Shown: positions 54,797 to 63,706 of the stretch, piece after piece | How positions within the stretch are numbered: the first letter of the stretch is position 1 | How the letters are laid out: each line of letters starts with the position of its first letter | DNA from: JBBROS01 sp965213855 | GTDB taxonomy: Bacteria; Pseudomonadota; Alphaproteobacteria; Acetobacterales; Acetobacteraceae | NCBI GenBank assembly: GCA_965213855.1 | Contig: CBDCAA010000011.1 | Location: 744,001-808,000 of the forward strand | DNA: 64,000 bases | Direction: 5' to 3' | Position numbers and translations under genes: made by a program | The notes under the pieces: generated by a model | Seen by the model: only the letters and a program-made list of their open reading frames with translations | Told to the model about the DNA's origin: nothing | Database searches by the model: none

Positions 54797-55405
54797 ATGA
54801 ACGTTTCCGCCGCCAGCGCCGCCCGCACGGCGGCCGTCGCCGCCACCATGGACCGGGTGAAGGCAATCGAGCGCAGCCAGGGCGTGACCCGCGCGGCGCT
54901 CGACGCGATCAAGGACGAGATGATCGCGCTGGCCGGGCATGAGAGCCTGTTCCCCGCCAGCGAGTTCCCGCCGCCGCAAGCCGGCGAGAAAGGCTCGAAG
55001 CGATACCTGTTGCAGGAGGAGCCGGACGGACGCTTCGCCCTGTACATGCTCGCGCTCAATCCCGGCAACACCACCAAGCCGCACGACCACACGACCTGGG
55101 CCGTCGTCGTCGGCGTCGAGGGGCAGGAGTTGAACAGGGTCTATCGGCGGGTGGACGACGGCACCCAGGACGGCCACGCCAGGCTGGAGCTGGCGCGGGA
55201 GGTCATGGTCGAGCCCGGCACAGGCATCGCGCTCATGCCGGAGGACATCCATTCGATCCATACCGAAGGCACATCGAGCACCCGGCACCTCCATGTCTAC
55301 GGCCTGGCGTTGGAGCGGCTCGACCAGCGGCAGGGCTTCGATCTGGATCAGAACACGGTGCAGCCCTACAACAAGGCGTTCATGACCAAGACCGCGAACC
55401 GGTGA
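54797..55405 (+). CDS. Cysteine/thiol dioxygenase family cupin
   Basis: A 202-residue cupin of the cysteine dioxygenase family, which oxidises a thiol to a sulfinate with Fe(II) and oxygen. The metal-binding histidines are H96 and H98 (TKPHDHTTWAVV) and H152 (PEDIHSIH). Substrate could be cysteine or 3-mercaptopropionate. It overlaps by GTGA with a multidomain rhodanese gene, a pairing that suggests joint handling of sulfane sulfur or sulfite. Confidence 0.9.
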   Translation: MNVSAASAARTAAVAATMDRVKAIERSQGVTRAALDAIKDEMIALAGHESLFPASEFPPPQAGEKGSKRYLLQEEPDGRFALYMLALNPGNTTKPHDHTTWAVVVGVEGQELNRVYRRVDDGTQDGHARLELAREVMVEPGTGIALMPEDIHSIHTEGTSSTRHLHVYGLALERLDQRQGFDLDQNTVQPYNKAFMTKTANR

Positions 55406-56955
55406 CGCCCGTCACTGCGGCCACGCTCCACGCCTGGATCGCCGCCGCTCCTGGCCCCGGTAGCGAGCTCGCCATCCTCGATGCGCGGGAGGAAGGGGAG
55501 TTCGGCGCCGGCCACCTGTTCTGGGCGGTGCCCTGCCCGCTGTCGCGCGCGGAGTTGCGCATCCCGGTGCTGCTGCCGCGCCTGTCGACGCGGATCGTCT
55601 GCGTAGATGACGGGCGCGGCCTGGCCGAGCGGCTGGCGGCGCTGCTGACCGGGCTTGGCGCGACGGACGTGCACGTGCTCGATGGCGGGACCGGCGCCTG
55701 GGCGGCGGCAGGCTACGTGCTGTTCACCGGCGTGAACGTGCCGAGCAAGGCTTTCGGCGAGTGGGTCGAGCACGAGTTCGGCACCGAAAGCGTCGATGCG
55801 CCGGTGCTGAAGACCTGGATGGACGAGGGCCGGGACCTGGTGGTGCTCGACAGCCGGCCCATGGACGAGTTCCAGCGCATGTCGATCCCGACCGGCATCA
55901 ACGTGCCCGGCGGCGAACTGGCCTATCGGATCGCGGAGCTGGTGCCCGAGCCGACGACGACCATCATCGTCAATTGCGCGGGCCGTACCCGCAGCATCAT
56001 GGGCGCCGAGAGCCTGCGGCAGGCCGGGGTGCCGAACCCGGTCCGGGCGCTGCGCAATGGCACGATGGGCTGGCAATTGGCCGGGCTCGAGGTCGATCGG
56101 GGTCAGACGGCGCGCTACGATCCGGGCACGCCCGCCAGCGCCGCCCTGGCGCTTGCGCGGGCGGCCGCGTTCGCCGAACGGTCGGGCGTGGGCGTGATCG
56201 GCGTGCTCGACCTGGTGCGGTTCGAGGACGACCCCGACCGGACGCTGTATGCGCTCGATGTCCGAGACCCTGCCGAGTTTGCCGCCCGCCACCGCCCGGG
56301 CAGCCGCAACGCGCCCGGCGGACAGTTGATCCAGGCCACCGACCAATGGATCGGGGTGCGCGGCGCCCGGATCGCGGTGCTGGACGACGATGGCGTGCGG
56401 GCGCGCATGGCGGCAGCCTGGCTGCGCCACATCGGGCACCGCGACGTGTTCGTGGTGGAGGGCGCGCTGGAGGGCGTCGACGACGTGCCTCCGCCTGCGG
56501 TGCCGGCGCCGTCCGGGGTGGGTCCCGACGCGATCGAGGGCGCGCTCGTGCTCGACCTGGCGCGAAGTGTCGAGTTCCGGGCCGGGCACATACCCGGGGC
56601 GGTCTGGGGCGTCCGCACCCGTCTCGACCGCTTGGGGGAGCGGCTCGCCGCGGCCAAGCGGGTTGTGCTGACCTCGCCCGATGGCGTGCTGGCCGCCCTG
56701 GCGGTCGAGGAGGCGAGCGGGCTGACCCGGGCGCCGATCGAGCTGCTGGCGGGCGGCACGGCGGCCTGGGTCGAGTCCGGGCGGACCCTTGCGGCCGACC
56801 GCACCGACCCGCCCGACGCGGAATGCGTGGACGTCTATTTGCGCCCCTATGACAGGAACACGGGCGTGGAGGAGGCGATGCACGCCTATCTGAGCTGGGA
56901 AATCGACCTCGTGCGGGAGATCGAGCGTGATGGGACCGTTGCCTTCGGCGTCTGA
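55402..56955 (+). CDS. Protein of four tandem rhodanese domains
   Basis: A 517-residue sulfurtransferase-like protein with four consecutive rhodanese folds at about 5-110, 125-230, 265-365 and 375-465, each marked by LDxR/DxRDPAEF and a GG(T)xAW block. Domain 2 has a full active loop with C192 (VNCAGRTRS). Domain 1 has C67 in a shorter loop (VCVDDGRG). At the same position domain 3 carries Asp (VLDDDGVR) and domain 4 Ser/Thr (LTSPDGV), so these two are probably inactive. The GTG start overlaps the dioxygenase stop, and the end overlaps comF. Confidence 0.88.
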   Translation: MTPVTAATLHAWIAAAPGPGSELAILDAREEGEFGAGHLFWAVPCPLSRAELRIPVLLPRLSTRIVCVDDGRGLAERLAALLTGLGATDVHVLDGGTGAWAAAGYVLFTGVNVPSKAFGEWVEHEFGTESVDAPVLKTWMDEGRDLVVLDSRPMDEFQRMSIPTGINVPGGELAYRIAELVPEPTTTIIVNCAGRTRSIMGAESLRQAGVPNPVRALRNGTMGWQLAGLEVDRGQTARYDPGTPASAALALARAAAFAERSGVGVIGVLDLVRFEDDPDRTLYALDVRDPAEFAARHRPGSRNAPGGQLIQATDQWIGVRGARIAVLDDDGVRARMAAAWLRHIGHRDVFVVEGALEGVDDVPPPAVPAPSGVGPDAIEGALVLDLARSVEFRAGHIPGAVWGVRTRLDRLGERLAAAKRVVLTSPDGVLAALAVEEASGLTRAPIELLAGGTAAWVESGRTLAADRTDPPDAECVDVYLRPYDRNTGVEEAMHAYLSWEIDLVREIERDGTVAFGV

Positions 56956-57721
56956 CCTGCTCGCCACCGGCCGCCGGGCGATGGCGTTTGGCGGGCGCGC
57001 CGTGCTGGATGCGCTGCTGCCGCCGCAGTGCCTGACGTGCGAGCAGCCGGTGGATGGCCCGGGCCGCTTCTGCGTGGGCTGCTTCGGGCGCACGTCGTTT
57101 ATCGCGGCGCCTTGCTGCGAGGCGTGTGGCCTGCCGTTCGGCGCGACCGGGCAGGCCGGGGCCGACGGGCGCTGCGAGGCGTGCCGGCGGTGGCCGCCGC
57201 CATGGGCCAATGCGCGCGCGGCGCTGCTGTATGACGACCAGGCCCGCCGCCTGCTGCTGCCGCTCAAACACGCCGACCGCCCCGATCTTGCCCGCGCGCT
57301 CGCGGCGCCAATGGTCCGCGCCGGTGCGGCCCTGCTGGCCCGTGCGGACCTGCTCGTCCCGGTTCCGCTGCATCGCCGCCGGCTGCTGGCCCGGCGCTAC
57401 AACCAGTCGGCTTTGCTGGCGCAGGCGGTGTCGCGGCTGAGCGGCCGGCCGGCCGTGCTCGACGGGCTGCGACGCATCCGGCCGACCCGGTCGCTCGGGC
57501 CGCTGTCTCCGGCCCAGCGGCTCGCCACGCTGGAGGGCGCCATCGCGGTGACGCCGGGCCGGCGGTCCCACATCGAGGACGCGCGGGTGCTGTTGATCGA
57601 CGACGTGCTGACGACGGGGGCGACAGCCAGGGCCTGCACCCGCGCGCTGCTCGAGGCCGGGGCGGGGGGCGTGGACGTGCTGGTCGCGGCGCGGGTGCCG
57701 GACACCGGACCGACGGACTGA
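56930..57721 (+). CDS. comF: ComF family phosphoribosyltransferase-like protein
   Basis: A 263-residue protein with an N-terminal zinc ribbon (CLTCEQP, FCVGCFG, CCEACGLPF, CEACRRW) and a PRTase domain. The PRPP-binding loop is RVLLIDDVLTTGATARAC, preceded by VPVPLHRRRLLARRYNQSALLA. ComF proteins assist DNA uptake and recombination in competent bacteria; in others the role is less clear. ATG 56930 or the GTG one codon earlier are both possible, with GGGAGA upstream. It overlaps the rhodanese gene by 26 bp. Confidence 0.9.
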   Translation: MGPLPSASDLLATGRRAMAFGGRAVLDALLPPQCLTCEQPVDGPGRFCVGCFGRTSFIAAPCCEACGLPFGATGQAGADGRCEACRRWPPPWANARAALLYDDQARRLLLPLKHADRPDLARALAAPMVRAGAALLARADLLVPVPLHRRRLLARRYNQSALLAQAVSRLSGRPAVLDGLRRIRPTRSLGPLSPAQRLATLEGAIAVTPGRRSHIEDARVLLIDDVLTTGATARACTRALLEAGAGGVDVLVAARVPDTGPTD

Positions 57722-57782
57722 GTCGTTTGGGCTTGGATTCCGCCCCGGATCACGCGATATGATAAGAACAAGGAGAGAACGG

Positions 57783-58052
57783 ATGGCGGTCGTCGAAGTC
57801 TACACGCAGGCGTGGTGCCCGTACTGTGCCCGCGCCGTCAGCCTGCTGCAGAAGAAAGGCGTCTCGATCAAGGAGATCGATGCGCCGCAGGGATCGCCGG
57901 AGCGTGCGGAAGCGACGCGCCGGTCTGGCGGGCGCACCAGCGCGCCGCAGATCTTCATCGACGGCCAGCACATCGGGGGCTGCGACGAGCTCATCGCGCT
58001 CGACCGGTCGGATCGGCTGGATGGGCTGCTTGCGGGGTCGTCTGCAGCCTGA
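57783..58052 (+). CDS. grxC: Glutaredoxin 3 family protein
   Basis: An 89-residue dithiol glutaredoxin with active site CPYC (AWCPYCARAVSLLQKKG), the cis-proline SAPQIFIDG and GGCDEL. ATG 57783 follows AAGGAGAG at good spacing. It lies 61 bp after comF and 217 bp before nrdA; glutaredoxins are classical reductants for ribonucleotide reductase, so the position is suggestive. Confidence 0.94.
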   Translation: MAVVEVYTQAWCPYCARAVSLLQKKGVSIKEIDAPQGSPERAEATRRSGGRTSAPQIFIDGQHIGGCDELIALDRSDRLDGLLAGSSAA

Positions 58053-58211
58053 CCGGCTGTGGCCAGCGCCGCCCCACACTGTTGCAAATACGCCACGACC
58101 GGAGATGGTCGACCTTTATAGGCTGGACGGCAGGGAGGTGGATTGGTCTGCTTGGGGCTCCCCCGATTCGTGCCTTGGCGTGTGCAGGGGAGGGTGCGCC
58201 CAGGCTGGCAG

Positions 58212-58260
58212 TGACTATATGTGGTATGCCTCATTGCCGGCGCCCGACAACATCTAGTAG
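58212..58260 (+). promoter_or_regulatory. Two NrdR-box-like elements upstream of nrdA
   Basis: ACTATATGTGGT (58214-58225) and ACAACATCTAGT (58247-58258) each keep the alternating core of the NrdR consensus (about 11 of 16 extended positions by eye). Their starts are 33 bp apart, close to three helical turns, as for known paired NrdR boxes. The second abuts the nrdA ribosome site. Confidence 0.55.
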
Positions 58261-58269
58261 GATCGCCCC

Positions 58270-60156
58270 ATGCCCGATATCGCCGCAGGAGACCATTCCG
58301 TGCTTGACGCAGTGCAGATGCCGGGCCGTTTCCAGGTTCGCGTGGACCGGTCACGGGACGCGCTGCTGACCGACTTCGGGCGGGCGACACTGAATGACCG
58401 CTATCTGATGCCGGACGAGAGCTATCAGGACCTGTTCGCCCGGGTGGCCAGCTACTACGGCGACGACCATGCCCATGCGCAGCGCATCTACGACTACATC
58501 AGCCAGATGTGGTTCATGCCGGCGACCCCGGTGCTGTCCAATGGCGGCACCCAGCGCGGCTTGCCGATCTCCTGCTTCCTCAACGAGGCGACCGACAGTC
58601 TCGAAGGCATCGTCGGGCTGTGGAACGAGAATGTCTGGCTGGCCTCCAAGGGCGGCGGCATCGGCTCCTACTGGGGCAACCTGCGTTCGATCGGCGAGAA
58701 GGTCGGGCAGAACGGCAAGACCTCCGGCGTCATCCCGTTCATCCGCGTCATGGACAGCCTGACGCTCGCGATCAGCCAGGGCTCGCTGCGGCGCGGATCG
58801 GCGGCCGTGTACCTGCCCATCTCGCATCCTGAGGTGGAAGAGTTCTCCGAGCTGCGACGCCCCACCGGCGGCGACCCGAACCGCAAGGCGCTCAACCTCC
58901 ACCACGGCATCCTGGTGAGCGACAAGTTCATGCGCGCGGTCGAGGCCGATGAGCCGTGGTCGCTGCTGTCGCCCAAGGACGGCGCCATCGTGCGCCAGGT
59001 CTCGGCGCGCAATCTGTGGATCCGCATCCTCACCGCCCGGATTGAGACCGGCGAGCCCTACCTGGTCTTCTCCGACCACGTGAACAACGCCCGGCCCGAG
59101 CACCAGAAGCTCGCCGGGCTCGAGGTCAAGACCAGCAATCTGTGCAGCGAGATCACGCTGCCGACCGGCATCGACCAGCATGGCCAGCAGCGGACGGCGG
59201 TATGCTGCCTGTCATCGGTAAATCTCGAGACGTGGTTCGAGTGGAAGGACCATCCGCTGTTCATCGAGGACATCATGCGGTTCCTCGACAACGTGCTGCA
59301 GGACTTCATCGACCGCGCCCCGCCCGGGATGGAGCGCGCGAAATACTCGGCGATGCGCGAGCGCTCGGTCGGCCTGGGCGTCATGGGCTTCCACAGCTTC
59401 CTGCAGTCGCAGAACGTGCCGTGGGAGGGCGTGGTCGCGAAGGTCTGGAACAAGCGGATGTTCAAGCATATCCGCGCCCAGGCCGACCAGGCGAGCCGCA
59501 TGCTGGCCGAGGAGCGGGGCGCCTGCCCGGACGCCGCCGAGTACGGCATCATGGAGCGCTTTTCCAACAAGATGGCGGTCGCGCCGACGGCGAGCATCAG
59601 CATCATCGCCGGCAACACTAGCCCCGGCATCGAGCCGATCGCCGCCAACGTGTTCCTACAGAAGACCTTGTCGGGCAGCTTCACCGTCCGTAACCGCCAC
59701 CTGCAGCAACTGCTGGCCGCGAAGGGCATGGACCGCGACGATATCTGGTCGTCCATCACGCTCACCAAGGGCAGCGTGCAGCACCTCGACTTCCTGACCG
59801 AGCAGGAGAAGGCCGTGTATCGCACGGCGTTCGAGCTGGACCAGCGGTGGATCATCGAGCATGCGGCCGACCGCACGCCCTATATCTGCCAGAGCCAGTC
59901 GATCAACCTGTTCGTGCCCGCCAACGTGCACAAGCGCGACTTGCACCAGATGCACATGATGGCGTGGAAGCGCGGCGTGAAGTCGCTGTACTACTGCCGC
60001 AGCCTGTCGATCCAGCGCGCCGACAACGTGAGCGAGAAGGTGATCCGCCCGGCCGAGCTGCTGGGCTTGGCCGTGCCGGACTTGCCGCCCCTGCCGGCGG
60101 CTGCCGAACCGGCCGGCGCGACCACCGATTACGAGGAGTGCCTCGCCTGCCAATGA
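58270..60156 (+). CDS. nrdA: Ribonucleoside-diphosphate reductase alpha subunit, short form
   Basis: A 628-residue class I catalytic subunit that reduces ribonucleotides to deoxyribonucleotides. Typical blocks are MPATPVLSNGGTQRGLPISCFLN with the active-site cysteine (two segments), ASKGGGIGSYWGNLRS, NLCSEITLP, APTASISIIAGNTSPGIEP and the C-terminal CLACQ cysteine pair for reduction. The chain is shorter than E. coli NrdA and has no N-terminal ATP-cone, so overall activity control by dATP would be absent. No nrdB follows; an Lrp gene does. AGGA lies 6 nt before ATG 58270. Confidence 0.93.
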   Translation: MPDIAAGDHSVLDAVQMPGRFQVRVDRSRDALLTDFGRATLNDRYLMPDESYQDLFARVASYYGDDHAHAQRIYDYISQMWFMPATPVLSNGGTQRGLPISCFLNEATDSLEGIVGLWNENVWLASKGGGIGSYWGNLRSIGEKVGQNGKTSGVIPFIRVMDSLTLAISQGSLRRGSAAVYLPISHPEVEEFSELRRPTGGDPNRKALNLHHGILVSDKFMRAVEADEPWSLLSPKDGAIVRQVSARNLWIRILTARIETGEPYLVFSDHVNNARPEHQKLAGLEVKTSNLCSEITLPTGIDQHGQQRTAVCCLSSVNLETWFEWKDHPLFIEDIMRFLDNVLQDFIDRAPPGMERAKYSAMRERSVGLGVMGFHSFLQSQNVPWEGVVAKVWNKRMFKHIRAQADQASRMLAEERGACPDAAEYGIMERFSNKMAVAPTASISIIAGNTSPGIEPIAANVFLQKTLSGSFTVRNRHLQQLLAAKGMDRDDIWSSITLTKGSVQHLDFLTEQEKAVYRTAFELDQRWIIEHAADRTPYICQSQSINLFVPANVHKRDLHQMHMMAWKRGVKSLYYCRSLSIQRADNVSEKVIRPAELLGLAVPDLPPLPAAAEPAGATTDYEECLACQ

Positions 60157-60173
60157 ACGGGTAGCGTGTCCCG

Positions 60174-60689
60174 ATGGCTCTCACGCCCGCGCCCACCATG
60201 GACGAGATCGACCGCAAGCTGCTCGCCCTGCTGCAGGACGACTCGACTCTGTCCATGGCGCACCTGGCCGATGCCGTCGGCCTGTCGCCCACCCCGGTCT
60301 GGAAACGCGTCCAGAAGCTCGAGCAGGCCGGAACCATCGTCCGCCGGGTCGCCCTGTTGGAACCGGAGCATGTCGGCGTCGGCCTGATCGTGTTCGTCGC
60401 GATCGAGGCACCCGAGCATTCGACCAAGTGGATGGCGGCCTTCGCGGCGGCCATGGCCGGCCTGCCGGAGGTGATGGACGCGTACCGCATGGCGGGCGAG
60501 GTCGACTACATGCTGCGGGTGGCGGTGGCCGACATGGCGGCGTTCGACGGGTTCTACAAACGCCTGATCGGCGCCGTGCCGCTGAAGAACGTGACCTCCC
60601 GCTTCGCGATGGAGCGGCTGAAGCACACGACCGCGTATCCGCTCATTGCGACCGCCTTCCGTGACCGGCGGGAGCCGGACGGAACCTAG
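60174..60689 (+). CDS. Lrp/AsnC family transcriptional regulator
   Basis: A 171-residue regulator with an N-terminal helix-turn-helix (MDEIDRKLLALLQDDSTLSMAHLADAVGLSPTPVWKRVQKLE in parts) and a C-terminal RAM domain (VMDAYRMAGEVDYMLRVAVADMAAFDGF). It follows nrdA by 17 bp in the same direction. It may respond to an amino acid; targets are unknown, though the downstream ssu genes are candidates by position. Confidence 0.92.
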   Translation: MALTPAPTMDEIDRKLLALLQDDSTLSMAHLADAVGLSPTPVWKRVQKLEQAGTIVRRVALLEPEHVGVGLIVFVAIEAPEHSTKWMAAFAAAMAGLPEVMDAYRMAGEVDYMLRVAVADMAAFDGFYKRLIGAVPLKNVTSRFAMERLKHTTAYPLIATAFRDRREPDGT

Positions 60690-60979
60690 GCCGGTGCGCG
60701 CCTGGTGCAGCGCCCCGACCGATGGTTGAAACATTGTCTTCGCGACCGTCGCCGCAGAACCGAATGTCCCGCATCGGCCGATAAACAGCCGAAACCGGCA
60801 ATCTTGCCGCCGGTCCCCGACGGCCCTTGAGCGGCGGCTCCCGCACACCGAACGTAAGTGCCGACCACGCACGAACGATCGGTCCGGCTTGCAATGGCCG
60901 ATCCCGATCGAACTGCGCCGCATCGTCGGTTACCCGCTGGCCGCCGCCGGATTGCCGGCCCGCACTTGAGGACCCCGTC
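60690..60979 (+). other. Intergenic leader before the ssu operon
   Basis: A 290 bp stretch with no convincing gene. It contains ACCGGC/GCCGGT-type hairpin potential near 60796-60812 and the ribosome site GAGGA just before ssuD. No clear promoter hexamers or known riboswitch could be drawn. Confidence 0.4.
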
Positions 60980-62152
60980 ATGAACGCCCAACCGTCCCGC
61001 CCACTCGACATGCTCTGGTTCCTGCCCACGGGCGGCGATGGCCGTTATCTCGGCTCGAAACAGGGCCAGCGGGCCGTCGACAACAAGTACCTTCGCCAGA
61101 TCGCCCAGGCCGCCGACCAACTCGGCTACACCGGCGTCCTGCTCCCCACCGGCAATGGCTGCGAGGACGCGCTGGTCACCGCCGCCAGCATCGCCCCCTT
61201 TACCGACCGCCTCCGCTTCCTCGTCGCACTGCGCCCCGGCCACGTCACCCCCGGTGAGGCCGCCCGCCAATACGCCGCTCTCGACCGGCTCAGCGACGGC
61301 CGCCTCATGGTCAACGTCGTCTGCGGCGGCAACCCGGCCGACCTCGCCGGCGACGGCCTCACCCTTGGCCACGACGAGCGCTACGACCAGGCCGCCGACT
61401 TCCTCACCATCTGGCGCGGCCTGATGGCCGGCGACACGGTCGAGCACACCGGCCGGTATTGGTCGTCCAAGAAGGGCCGCCTGCTCTTCCCCCCGGTCCA
61501 GGCGCCGCACCCGCCCATCTACTTCGGCGGCTCCTCCCCGGCGGCCCACGCCCTCGCCGCCGCGCAGGCCGACACCTACCTTACCTGGGGCGAACCCCCC
61601 GCGGCGGTGGCGGAGAAGATCGCCGACGTCCGCGGTCGCGCCGCCGCCCTCGGGCGCACCCTGCGCTACGGCATTCGCCTGCACCTGATCGTTCGCGAGA
61701 CCGAGGGCGAGGCGTGGGATGCGGCCCGTAGCCTGATCCGCCACCTCAGCGACGAGACGATCGCCACCGCCCAACGCAAGCTCGCGACCGAAAGCGACAG
61801 CCAGGGCCAGAAGCGCATGCTCGCCTTGCACGGCGGCTCGCGCGAGAAGCTTGAGGTCGCGCCCAATCTCTGGGCCGGCGTCGGCCTCGTCCGCGGCGGC
61901 GCCGGCACCGCCCTGGTCGGCGACCCGGAGACCGTCGCCGCGCGCATCCGCGAATACCAGTCGCTCGGCATCGACACCGTCATCGCCTCCGGCTACCCGC
62001 ATCTGGACGAGAGCTACCGCGTCGCCGAACTGCTGTTCCCGCTACTCGGGATCGGCGGCCCGGCCCGCCACCATGGCGGCGCCACCCTCCTGACCGGCGG
62101 CGGATCGTTCATGACCACCGACGGCGTCGCCGCGCCCGTGCCGGTTCGTTGA
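60980..62152 (+). CDS. ssuD: FMNH2-dependent alkanesulfonate monooxygenase
   Basis: A 390-residue luciferase-like flavin monooxygenase that splits sulfite from alkanesulfonates. The N-terminus LDMLWFLPTGGDGRYLG and RQIAQAADQLGYTGVLLPTG are diagnostic of SsuD, as are LRPGHVTPGEAARQYAALDRLSDGR (two parts) and GGSSPAAH. ATG 60980 follows GAGGA. No ssuE flavin reductase is in view. It starts the order ssuD-C-B-A, differing from the E. coli ssuEADCB order. Confidence 0.95.
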   Translation: MNAQPSRPLDMLWFLPTGGDGRYLGSKQGQRAVDNKYLRQIAQAADQLGYTGVLLPTGNGCEDALVTAASIAPFTDRLRFLVALRPGHVTPGEAARQYAALDRLSDGRLMVNVVCGGNPADLAGDGLTLGHDERYDQAADFLTIWRGLMAGDTVEHTGRYWSSKKGRLLFPPVQAPHPPIYFGGSSPAAHALAAAQADTYLTWGEPPAAVAEKIADVRGRAAALGRTLRYGIRLHLIVRETEGEAWDAARSLIRHLSDETIATAQRKLATESDSQGQKRMLALHGGSREKLEVAPNLWAGVGLVRGGAGTALVGDPETVAARIREYQSLGIDTVIASGYPHLDESYRVAELLFPLLGIGGPARHHGGATLLTGGGSFMTTDGVAAPVPVR

Positions 62153-62168
62153 GGCGGGTGCGCTGACA

Positions 62169-62987
62169 ATGAGCCAGTCCCTCACCCTGGCGTCGGCGCC
62201 CCCGCGCCGCAGCCCCCGCATGTGGCGGTTCGACGGCGCCCGCCGCCTCGTCTCGCCGCTGATCCTTGTCCTCGCGTGGGAGGCGCTGTCCCAGGCCGGC
62301 ATCATCCCGGCACGCACCATCGCAGCGCCGAGCGCCATCCTCGCCAGCGCCTGGGGCCTGACCGTCAGCGGTGAGCTGCCCCTGGATCTGCTCGTCTCGC
62401 TCGGCCGGGCGATGACCGGCTTCGTCCTCGGCTCCGGCTTGGGCGTCGCCTTCGCGCTCGCGTCCGGCCTCTCGCGCCGTGGCGAGGACATGCTGGACGC
62501 GCCACTGCAGATGCTGCGCACCTTGCCGCACTTGGCGCTCGTCCCGCTTTTCATCCTTTGGTTCGGCATCGGCGAGGTTCCGAAGATCGGGCTCGTCACC
62601 TTGGGCGCGCTGTTCCCCGTCTACCTGAACCTGTTCGCCGGGATCCGCGGGGTCGACCCGAAGCTGATCGAGGCCGGCCGGGTCTTCGGCCTGTCGCACG
62701 TCGCGATCGTCCGCCGCATCGTCCTGCCCGGCGCGCTGCCGTCCTTGCTCACGGGCCTCCGCTACGGCCTCGGCGTGTCCTGGCTGACGCTGGTGGTCGC
62801 CGAGCAGATCAACGCCTCCTCCGGCATCGGCCAGATGATCGGCGACGCGCGCGACTTCCTCCGCACGGACGTGATCGTCGTCGGGCTGCTGGTCTACGCG
62901 CTGCTCGGCCTGGGCGCGGATACGCTCGTTCGGGCGGTGGAGCGCCGGGCGCTGCGCTGGCGCCCGGTCCTGAGAGGCCAGCGATGA
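62169..62987 (+). CDS. ssuC: Alkanesulfonate ABC transporter permease
   Basis: A 272-residue inner-membrane permease of the SsuC/TauC family. Hydrophobic helices alternate through LVLAWEALSQAGII, MTGFVLGSGLGVAFALASGL and IGLVTLGALFPVYLNLFAG. The EAA-loop is in EAGRVFGLSHVAIVRRIVLPGALPSLLTG (two segments). It starts 16 bp after ssuD and overlaps ssuB as ATGA. Confidence 0.94.
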   Translation: MSQSLTLASAPPRRSPRMWRFDGARRLVSPLILVLAWEALSQAGIIPARTIAAPSAILASAWGLTVSGELPLDLLVSLGRAMTGFVLGSGLGVAFALASGLSRRGEDMLDAPLQMLRTLPHLALVPLFILWFGIGEVPKIGLVTLGALFPVYLNLFAGIRGVDPKLIEAGRVFGLSHVAIVRRIVLPGALPSLLTGLRYGLGVSWLTLVVAEQINASSGIGQMIGDARDFLRTDVIVVGLLVYALLGLGADTLVRAVERRALRWRPVLRGQR

Positions 62988-63706
62988 GCGGCGTCCGCAT
63001 CCGCGGTCTGACCCGGCGGTTCGGCGGCCGCGCCGTGCTGGATCGCCTGGATCTCGACCTCGCCCCCGGCAGCTTCACCGCCCTGGTCGGGCGCAGCGGC
63101 TCCGGCAAGACCACCCTGCTGCGGACCCTCGCCGGCCTCGACCCCACCCCCGAGGGCGCCGTCGTCGACGTGCCGCGCCCGACCGCGGTCGTGTTCCAGG
63201 AACCGCGCCTGCTGCCATGGGCGCCGGTGTGGGAGAACGTCGCACTCGGCCTATCGAGGCAGGACGCGCGGGCCCGGGCCGAGGCGGCGCTCGCCGAGGT
63301 CGGCCTGTCCCGACACGCGACCGCCTGGCCGCTCACCCTCTCGGGCGGTGAGGCGCAGCGCGTCGCCCTCGCCCGCGCGCTGGTCCGGGCGCCCAAGCTG
63401 CTGCTGCTCGACGAACCGTTCGCCGCACTCGATGCACTGACCCGCATCCGCATGCACGCGCTCGTGCTCGAGATGTGGCGCACGCACGGCCCGGCAGTCC
63501 TGATCGTCACCCACGACGTCGACGAGGCGATCATGCTCGCCGACCGGGTCCTGCTGCTCGAGCCCGGGCAGGACGGCGAGGGGCGGATCGCGCTCGATCT
63601 CGACGTGGACCTGCCGCGCCCGCGGGAGGCTGGGGGACCTGGTCACGCCCGGCTGCGGCGGACGTTGCTCGGCGCCCTGGGCGTGGTGGGGGAGGGGGTC
63701 GCATGA
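62984..63706 (+). CDS. ssuB: Alkanesulfonate ABC transporter ATP-binding protein
   Basis: A 240-residue ABC ATPase. Walker A VGRSGSGKTTLLRTLAG, Q-loop VFQEPRLLPWAPVWENV (typical of the nitrate/taurine/sulfonate group), signature LTLSGGEAQRVALARAL and Walker B LLLLDEPFAALDAL are all intact. The start is fixed by the ATGA overlap with ssuC; the stop overlaps ssuA in the same way. Confidence 0.94.
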   Translation: MSGVRIRGLTRRFGGRAVLDRLDLDLAPGSFTALVGRSGSGKTTLLRTLAGLDPTPEGAVVDVPRPTAVVFQEPRLLPWAPVWENVALGLSRQDARARAEAALAEVGLSRHATAWPLTLSGGEAQRVALARALVRAPKLLLLDEPFAALDALTRIRMHALVLEMWRTHGPAVLIVTHDVDEAIMLADRVLLLEPGQDGEGRIALDLDVDLPRPREAGGPGHARLRRTLLGALGVVGEGVA

